A stretch of DNA of 64,000 bases from Sanguinoderma infundibulare (Eukaryota; Basidiomycota; Agaricomycetes; Polyporales; Polyporaceae): assembly GCA_032821775.1 (NCBI GenBank), contig JAVLRN010000002.1:2976001-3040000 (forward strand), given 5' to 3'. A program made the position numbers and the translations under genes. The notes below the pieces were generated by a model. The model was not told the DNA's origin. It was given only the letters and a program-made list of their open reading frames with translations, and made no database searches. This document shows positions 56,679 through 64,000 of this stretch, in pieces; position 1 is the first letter of the stretch; each line of letters begins with the position of its first letter.

Positions 56679-59015
56679 TTATGCGTCCGGCACGTTGGAA
56701 GGGAGCTTTGCCGCCGGGCTAACGAGCGGGATCTGGCCCGTTGCGGGCTTGAAAGGAGTGGATGCGGGCGCAACAAGCTTCCCGCTACCGTAGGACGGCA
56801 GCGCGGCGGGTGCAATGTAGGGGTGGCATTCGGTGTTGAAGACATCTAGATGGTCGCGGGGGTTAGTGGACATCCCCTCGACGGGAGAGACGAGACGGAG
56901 CTTACACTTGTCCAGGCTGATGTGGTTGGGGTCATCGAAGGTGAGGTAGAGGTACTTGAGGACCTCGGCGAACCAGAAGCTCTCCATGTCGTTGATGAAG
57001 CCCGCGCTGGGGTCGTTCACGTTGTTGATCGGCGCGAAGGCGACAGTGGGCGTCTTCAAGTACGTCTGGAAGCTCTTGTACGCGGCCACGGCACGGTAAT
57101 AGTACGTTGTGTCGCCCGTGTACCGCCATGCGTAGAAGTTGGACTCGAGCACCTCAGGGCGCATGTAGTAGTACTCGGACCCAGTCAGGACGAAGAAACC
57201 GTGCTTGTTATAGAACGCGAGCTCGTCCGCGGTCGGGGTCGAGCCGGTGTAGTTGCCGTCGCTCGAGAAGTAGCCGAAGGCCTCCGGACCGATACCAGTG
57301 CTGCGCACGGAGGCGAGTTAGCGTGGAAAACGGGAAGCGCGGAGGTGACAGAGAAGGGGGGCAAACGTACACAGTGCTCGCGTAAGTGTTCCAGCAGCCG
57401 TCATTGAGTTGGAGACCAATGTTGACTATCGTCTGGTTGTTCAGAAGCCTGCCGCCCATTATCCAATTGCCGGCCATGAAGCACGCAAGGTGGGAGCCTA
57501 TGTGGCGGATGGTGCCGCTGTCGTCGAGGTCGGCAAGGTACGTCCAGTTGCCAACAGTCGATGTCTGACAGCGAAGCGTAATGAGTAACGATACGCGGAA
57601 GCAGGAGGCGTGGACAATACCCTAAGGAGTGTCCTGATTGACGAATCGACCGCCGTAGCCCAGGTGTCCGCGAAGATGGTGTCATCGGTGTTTGTGAGGC
57701 GCGGGTATTTGATGAGGTACTCCAGGTAACTGTCCGATCCTCCGCCCCAGGTCTGTTCGAGAAGTCAGCCCTTGTTCTTCCTAGACGTCTGATACAGGTG
57801 CTTACGATGTAAGCGCCAACAGACTTGTTGGTAGCAGGGTCAATACCCTGAGCAGGAAAACCAGGGATAGGATCTGGCTGAAACGGATAACAGACTTCAG
57901 TGCCAAGTCGAGACAAAAATAGCAAGAGCGCGACCGACATCGGCGATAATGGCCCTAACGGAGTTCTCGGCTAGCGCGCGGTAGGTGTCGTTCCCAGTGT
58001 ATTTGCTGGTCACGATGTCAGGATTCTGGAAGAACAGAAATTCCGAGGAAGTCGACTCACGCAAGTCGCGACCACTCCAAAGTGAGCTGGTCGGCCAAGG
58101 AACAGAAACGTCAGTACATGCCCGTACCGGTTTCGTAACGTGGCTTCATCCTACTTACCGTGCCAGCTTCCGCGATATTGGACGTGGCAACCGTGGGGAC
58201 GGTGTTGTTGATGTTCACCTCACCATAAGGAATTGTGGTGCCCTACGTAACTTTTGTAAGTTTCGGCGTGCGCTGCGGGAAAACCTATTCTTACTCGGGA
58301 CCATGCGCCAGTGAGCCTGTTGGCGAGCGTCTGAGCTTGTTCCACGAGCGCTGGGTACTTCTCGCCGGTCAGCTCGTATGCACTAAGCATACCTCCGAGG
58401 TAACGAATAGTCGACTCGAATACACTATGAAGTGTGAGGCTTCATGGTGGACTGCTAAGGGGGAGGAGAACGCTGACCTGGCGGTACTGCCAGAATGGTC
58501 ATGGGTGAAATCGACGGTTGAGGCATGATTGATGGCCTCTTGCAAGATTTCCTATACGTCATAGGTGAGCTTCTTATTCACACCATCCTCGAATATCGAG
58601 GTGCCGTACTGTCTCGCCCATGATAGCCTGCGTAGGAGGTTCAGCCGTCTAAGCAGCGGCCCGTAGCCATAGTGAAGGAACATACAAGGGTAGAAAGTGC
58701 ATCAACTGCGGACGCACCCCAACCATTCCGACCATCGGTCCAGTTCTTGGTAAGTGGGGTCAGGTCATCATGTGGGAAAGCGTACTTCCTAGATGAAAAG
58801 AAGACCGTCTGAGAACAAGGGAGCAACACAATAAACGAATGTCGCCAGACTCACTTGTACGCGTTCCAGCTCGTCAGGAAGATGTCCTTGACGTTCTGCC
58901 TGTGCAGCGGGGCGTCCGGCGGCAGGCTCACGTTCGGGCTCTGGATGTTGGCAGCGAAGCTGCCAGACACGCACGCGAGCGCGACGACCGAGACGCGGAG
59001 CGACCAGGACACCAT
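56679..59015 (-). CDS. GH47 class I alpha-1,2-mannosidase
   Basis: A multi-exon minus-strand gene with a signal peptide ([23 protein letters not shown] at 59015). It carries the ordered GH47 blocks. N-terminal: [15 protein letters not shown] and [12 protein letters not shown]. Then [36 protein letters not shown] and a [10 protein letters not shown] block. Central: [19 protein letters not shown] and [20 protein letters not shown]-terminal: [74 protein letters not shown] carries a catalytic Glu, and the Thr of FNTECHP is the calcium ligand. The enzyme trims alpha-1,2-linked mannose from N-glycans. There is no N-terminal membrane anchor, so it is a secreted or lumenal form, as in several fungi. 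Introns are about 50-60 bp. Confidence 0.93.
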
Positions 59016-60026
59016 GGCGACCTTCTACGAGTGGAAAATCCACGTAAAAGAGGGGACGAGGGACGCGACGAGAGGCCGCCGGATGCCTTCACGGAACGCG
59101 TCCTTATATACGCACGGCAGAGAAACGCGCCTTCTTCCAGGCCTCTCAAGCGGGCTGGTCCGATGTCCCGTCGGCTCGATCTGACAACCTCCGACAGCGT
59201 CGCTTGTGGTCCCAAGGTCGCCGTAAGGGCGGGAGTGCCTGGCCAGTGACCTCGTCCTGATGTTATTTTCGTTGCCTGCGATCTGCGAAACGGTCAGCGT
59301 ACCACCCTCATCCACGCGCTTACCCACATGGTTCGTACGTCTGCATTCTGATGCAGGACCTGAGAAAGGGAGCGTCACTCGGCTCGTGACAGGATGTGGC
59401 TGGCCGGTACATGCTTTGCCACGAGCGTCGCGGAGTGTGCGGAATTCTTGTCTCCGCGCTAGAATCGAAAGCGACCAAATGAGGATCTGAGCGCAAAGCT
59501 TGAGCCAACCTGGTGGTTCGGTGAATAGCCGGCGAGGGGAACGAATACTTCCAATAGACTCACTCCACGGACGCTTTGATAGACCCATGAGCGTTCACCA
59601 CGCGCGCCGCCAGGGCAGCTACACGAAGACTGATGCGCAATGCCGATAGCTGGTCTCGTGGTGTGTCGAGCGCATGATGGAAGCCAGAGAAGCATCGTCT
59701 CGAGCATGGATGGAGACTTCGGATAGCACACTGATTGCAGTTTCCAACCTCGATCGCATGTCTCCTGCCCACCAGTCCAAATCCGGCGCTAGGCCATGCC
59801 GACCTGAGCGTTACCACAAGCGCCCATCGGACATAAGACGGACACGAAACACTCAGAGATGCCACCATGATCTCATCCAACTCCCGAGCCAAACGAGATG
59901 GTTTAGAGCACTGATAATTGCTACAAAATATAGGGGATGGGAGCGTGAACGCAATCGCAGGCCATTCCAACTGTCGCGCCACGATCGAAAGCGACGTCAA
60001 AACTGGCTGAAAGTGGACATGCGACT
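59016..60026. other. Intergenic spacer upstream of the GH47 gene
   Basis: About 1 kb between the GH47 start and the stop of the next minus-strand gene. The open frames here are short and show no recognisable motif. It likely carries the GH47 promoter. Confidence 0.45.
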
Positions 60027-63000
60027 TTAAGCATTGTCATTGGCCGCACTAGTGTCGGTGGCGGCGGTGTCCTTCTGGCGGTAGAAGTCTTCGTCTGCAA
60101 TAGACTTGACCGAGTGTCTGTGCCGGCTGTACGTTAGCGAGCCACGTTGCAAGCACTAAAGTCAGAACGCACTTCTCCTTGACATGAGATCTGAGCCCAT
60201 TGAAGGTAAACATCCTAGGCGAAGATTTCGGCTCCGTGACAGCTCCGGGCGCAGAATGCGCGCAGTGCCAGCATCCGTAGACCCTCAGGTCTCGCAGCTG
60301 AGCAGCCTCAGCACCCGATTTCATGAGTTTCTTCGTCAGCCCGTGCTCTATCGGTCGCGGTAAGGGGAGTAAGATGAACATGCAATCTGCGTGTCGCTTG
60401 CAGTGCCGAGCCTACGACGAAGTGAGTCGACGACCGTGAACGCCGACCAAGCGCACTCACCACGCTCTGGACGTCCATGGCGCACGCGCACGATTGGCAT
60501 TGAACACGATCTTTGGCTTCTTCGGCTAGTCGAATCGAATCCGCATCTGCCGACGATGCTCCGCACAGCTCGAGCACTTGAGAGATCGCATCGATGGCCT
60601 GAGAGAGACAGATCGTTCAGCGACGCCTCCCGTGAAGCATCTCGACGCTAGAACGGAGATCCTCACCTGTTGATCCGGGACGAATCGCTCCGCGCTCCAC
60701 CGCTCCTTGTTGCGCTTCTTCTTCTTGAGATGCCCGCAGAGGTGCCCGCACGCTTCTCCAAAGTCCATCCCCCCATCATCCAGAACGACCTGCAGAACCA
60801 GATCGAGCGTCACCCACGTCCGCATACGGTCGAGGAATCGACGTCCGAGGCTAACCTTTTTCTCGGCCGCAACCTTGTCGCATCGCTCACATCGAAATCT
60901 CGCCGTCAGCCGGTCCACCGGGTGCAGCTTCTTCTTGCTCTGCATCTTCCATCCGGGGAAACCGAGCACCACAGCGAGTGCTGCGCGCGCAGTCTCCCGC
61001 CACTGCTCGAGGTTCTCCGAGAGGACGGAGGTCACGAAGGGATCGTCGAGCTTCCGCGGTTGCCCCACCGGCCCCTCCTTCTCGTAGATCTTCACGACCG
61101 AGAGCTTCCGGAACTCGTTCACGGCCGGGAGGGGCGACTTCTTCGGGAGATCCTGCGCTTCAGAGCTGGAACTCGCCTTGAGGTCGCCCCACGTCATTTT
61201 GATTTCATCGAGCCGGTCGCGCAGCTCGTTCTCGCGTTGGCGGCGTGCTCCGCGCTCTTTGTTCGCCGCGATCTCCGCTGGGATGAGCGCCTTCACTTCG
61301 TCGAAGTCTGCGTAACGGGTAGGGGACGGCGTCAGTTGATGAGATCATGTGAGCAGGGAAGGGCACTGGTCGGGCACACCATGCACGGGTGCGGGTCGAG
61401 GTCAGGTAAGCCAGACCGAGACCCGCACCCGTTTGCAGGTATCAGACGACCGGTCGGTGGGGAAGGGATCAGTCTCCGTATGTCCGCTCGCGGCAGTCTG
61501 GACGTCTTGTGTGACCCATAGCGCTACTGCGTCGTAAGTCGCTGTCGACCAGGTTGTTCAGGTACCACGATTACTGATAACACCGGCCATGGCTTGCCCC
61601 CGAGATGCCTGGAAGTCAATCCTAACGCCTTTGGGAGACCGTCAGAATTGATACCCATGCCGTAAGAATGCGGTCCTTTCCCTAAGAGTTGCGTAACAAC
61701 CCTGTGCCTCAAGGCACGAGTCACCCGCGCTTGTGTCAGCACCCGACCAAACCTGCCAGAAGTGCGTAATCGTGCGGGTACGGGTACGGGTACGACCAAG
61801 TTGGCCACGGGTACACTCGTGTCCATCCAAAAGCGTGCTTTCAACGAAAACAGAATTTCCTCACCCTTCTGAGTGACAACAGTCAGGCTGCGGTTCTTGG
61901 CATGGTGCACAGCGCTATAAGACGGTGTACGCAGGAAGTCACGGAGAGGCCAGCTGTTGGCCGTCGCGAACGCTTGAGCTCTGGGGAATGCTTGAGTGTG
62001 TGAAATCAGCGATGAGCGCAAAAGAGACCGACTTGTCGTTGTTCAGCGTCAGAGTTTCTTTGCGTATGAGTGCGTAGACCGTGCTCCATTCCAGAAGTCT
62101 TTTACAAAACTGAGCATGGGTCAGAATGGGGTTTTGGCGATCGCCGCCGATCCGAGTCGACGCGGTGGACAAGCTCACCTCGACCTTGGCAGGAAGCGCA
62201 TCGGCTAGTGCCTGTGTCTTCCTGACGTAGGCTTCGAGTGTCGCGCCACCGAGCAAATGGACCTTCTTGTATTCGTTGATGGCTTCCTGCCAGTCGGCCT
62301 TGCGCACGTAGACCTTGCCCTCGTAGATCCCTACACCGTTTAGTCTGTGTCAGAGGAACAAGTAATCTCATGAGAGACACATACCGTCTGTGCGCTCCAT
62401 GCGTGGTATCCAATGCAGAAACTCAGGGTACTCAACCTCATCCCGAGTCGTGACCCGGCGGAGGGCTTGTTGGCTGAAGAACGCGATTAACAAACGCACG
62501 CCTGTGGCGAGGCAAATGTCGCTGCTTACCGCCACGAAACAAGACATCTCGGCTGACGATGAAATGAATCATCAATGACTGGGAATCACGAGGAAGAGGT
62601 TGAAACTACCTTGTCGCAAACGGCGCCACGAAGGGCGAACGAGTGGTACATCTCCTTTGTCTTCGTCAGGCATACCTGGGGGTGTGAACCACGTTAGACG
62701 GGCATCAAATGGCAACCCTCAAACTCCAGCCGTACCTCGCAGAGCTTGTTGTCGAACAAGAATGCGGCGTATGACGCCTCGGTAAAGTTAGGGGTGAAGT
62801 CGGGTATCCGACTTGGCTTCGCCCTTGCGCGCGCCTGGCGCCAGATAAAATCCGTTGGCCTGTTGTTGATCAAGACCGCGCAGAAGTGCTTGCTTGTCCG
62901 GGCAAGGGCGAGGATGTCCCGTGGGGATCGAGGATACGACAGGATCTCGGCGAGCAATTCGAGTGGCATCCGTGTGAGATGGCAGACGGCGTGAGCTCCA

Positions 63001-63071
63001 TTCATCTCCCCTGCAGCATCTTCGCAAATCGGAGTTTCCGAAGATCTTGCATGCTTTTTCGGTGGCTGCAT
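60027..63071 (-). CDS. F-box protein with zinc-binding Cys pairs
   Basis: A multi-exon minus-strand gene with ATG at 63071 and stop at 60027-60029. The first exon holds the F-box (LTRMPLELLAEILSYPRSPR, then DILALARTSKHFCAVLINN) and the typical FIWRQARARAKPSRIPDF and ASYAAFLFDNKLCE. The next exons carry Cys residues (VCLTKTKEMYHSF, GAVCDK, CLATG), then EYPEFLHWIPRMERTDG and NEYKKVHLLGGATLEAYVRK. The frame continues with YADFDEVKALIPAEIAANKE, a basic helix, TARFRCERCDKVAAEKK, and CxxC/HxxC pairs (VQCQSCACAM, CWHCAHSAPG) near the C-terminus. It ends RQKDTAATDTSAANDNA. This matches a common Polyporales F-box family in which Cys pairs follow the F-box. Between about 61330 and 61940 an intron is enlarged by cccg-rich inverted repeats. 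Confidence 0.8.
61385..61432. repeat. 13-bp inverted repeat with ACCCGCACCC motif, intron insert
   Basis: ACGGGTGCGGGTC at 61385-61397 and its exact complement at 61420-61432 lie in a large intron of the F-box/zinc gene. Further on, at about 61770-61795, the strand reads GTGCGGGTACGGGTACGGGT. The composition matches subterminal repeats of hAT-like elements and recalls the cluster at 43.0 kb. Confidence 0.5.
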
Positions 63072-63303
63072 CCTCCGCACGATTCCTACGAAGGGGGTGG
63101 TGGTCTCCAAGGTCATAAAGATAAATTTAGGCGCCGATTTCATCCCGAAGCGGCGCCCCTAACCCCAATTTGATCAAAAGTGGTAACTTGGGGCATTTCA
63201 GTCCGAGCAAACGTCCAGTTCCACATTGACTTTGAATAGTGCTCTTAAGACAGTCTCTGAACCGTGTTGCTATACCTCAGGTTGCACCCACAAAAGCGTT
63301 AAG

Positions 63304-63375
63304 AGGGCCCACCGTGGTTCGAACACGGGACCCTACGATCTGCAATCGTATGCTCTACCACTGAGCTATAGGCCC
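63304..63375 (-). tRNA. trnC-GCA: tRNA-Cys (anticodon GCA)
   Basis: Minus-strand cloverleaf of 72 nt, including the discriminator base. The acceptor stem is GGGCCTA/TGGGCCC, the D arm AGCTCAGTGGTAGAGC, and the anticodon stem TACGA/TCGTA with loop TTGCAGA (GCA, reading UGC and UGU). The T arm is CCGTG-TTCGAAC-CACGG. There is no intron and no encoded CCA, as expected of a nuclear eukaryotic tRNA gene. It lies 230 bp upstream of the F-box/zinc gene. Confidence 0.97.
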
Positions 63376-64000
63376 AGCAGTCCGGTAGTGCTCTCGGCTA
63401 TATTATCGTTCCAGTACGCCGTACAACCAACATTGTGATTTGTTCAGTGGGACTACCGTTTGCTCAGAACATCCCTTACTCGTGATCTGTTCTACCGATC
63501 GTATAACTCCCCAAAACGACACCAAGTTTCGATGTTTGCCAGTCGCGAGCCTCCGCGCACTACTGCCTGGTCCGGTCCTCTGCATGGCGAACCGCGCGCG
63601 CGTGCGACGCTGGTTAGGAGTTCGGCCAACTGGAGGTTCGACATTGCTAAGTAGTGCAGGAATTCCTCTATTCCCTCTCATCGACTTCAACCATTCAAAG
63701 CTTACTTGGAAACAAAGCAGACACCCGTTCTCGATTTGTGGCGTCTGGATAACTATCAGTTCGCAGCCCAGAAAGACAAAGGCATCTGGAACGTGCGAAT
63801 ACCGATGGGACTAAGACAGTGGCGTTCCCCTTGTTGGCGGGGCCCAAACTGAACAGTTGACAGTTTCAAATGTCAGTCCGTCCTCCTTACATAGGCATCA
63901 TAATACCTATTGCTCACATCTAACTTCTCTCTAGGTAAGCCGAGCACCAGCATCCCGTTGAATCAAAGCATTGCGGTGTCGTGGCGCCAGGTCAGTCAGT
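63376..64000. other. Window end, no gene visible
   Basis: Short frames on both strands lack recognisable motifs. A gene may begin beyond the edge. Confidence 0.4.

Overview
This window is nuclear DNA of a filamentous basidiomycete, most likely an Agaricomycete and plausibly a Polyporales-type wood decayer. The evidence is numerous GT-AG introns of about 45-65 bp, several fungal F-box proteins, a Ty3/Gypsy chromovirus, a fungal-type Afi1 DENN protein, an OST Swp1/ribophorin II subunit, a GH47 alpha-mannosidase and a tRNA-Cys(GCA). The genus cannot be fixed from the sequence alone.

Layout. (1) 0.2-15.7 kb is gene-dense: a small metacaspase-like protein, a small coiled-coil protein, a four-part WW-like membrane protein (copy 1), a complete 9-exon AFI1 gene, WW-like copy 2 on the minus strand and an F-box protein. 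(2) 15.7-18.6 kb is gene-poor. (3) 18.6-30.9 kb holds a second metacaspase-like gene whose last exon is split by a complete 10.4-kb chromovirus (20368-30805, minus orientation, 181-bp LTRs, perfect 5-bp target duplication GGGAG). The element encodes gag, pol and a further 3' ORF in the position where an env would lie. (4) 31.3-32.9 kb is an intronless F-box-like gene. (5) 33-44.6 kb is sparse, with decayed or unresolved gene fragments, apart from WW-like copy 3 (minus) and two weakly supported small genes. (6) 45.0-48.1 kb is WW-like copy 4. (7) 48.1-52.5 kb is gene-poor. (8) 52.5-63.4 kb is conserved: SWP1, an F-box gene, a GH47 mannosidase, an F-box/zinc-binding gene and a tRNA-Cys.

How the genes relate. 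Four dispersed paralogues share one architecture that I do not recognise as a named family. It consists of a truncated WW-like motif (W-x-x-x-x-HPEG-x-x-YF), a helical insert, a second WW-like core (YY-x-V-D-x ... FW), a WVD motif segment and a C-terminal multi-helix membrane region. Two metacaspase-like genes lie in the same neighbourhood; one sits directly upstream of copy 1 on the same strand. SWP1 and the GH47 enzyme both act in N-glycosylation of secretory proteins, but they are only neighbours here, and nothing shows co-regulation.

Limits. Exon boundaries were read by eye from splice signals and, where possible, by comparing the paralogues inside the window. AFI1, SWP1, the 126-aa coiled-coil gene and the first F-box gene have models that close in frame. 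The metacaspases and the WW-like genes have some unresolved junctions.
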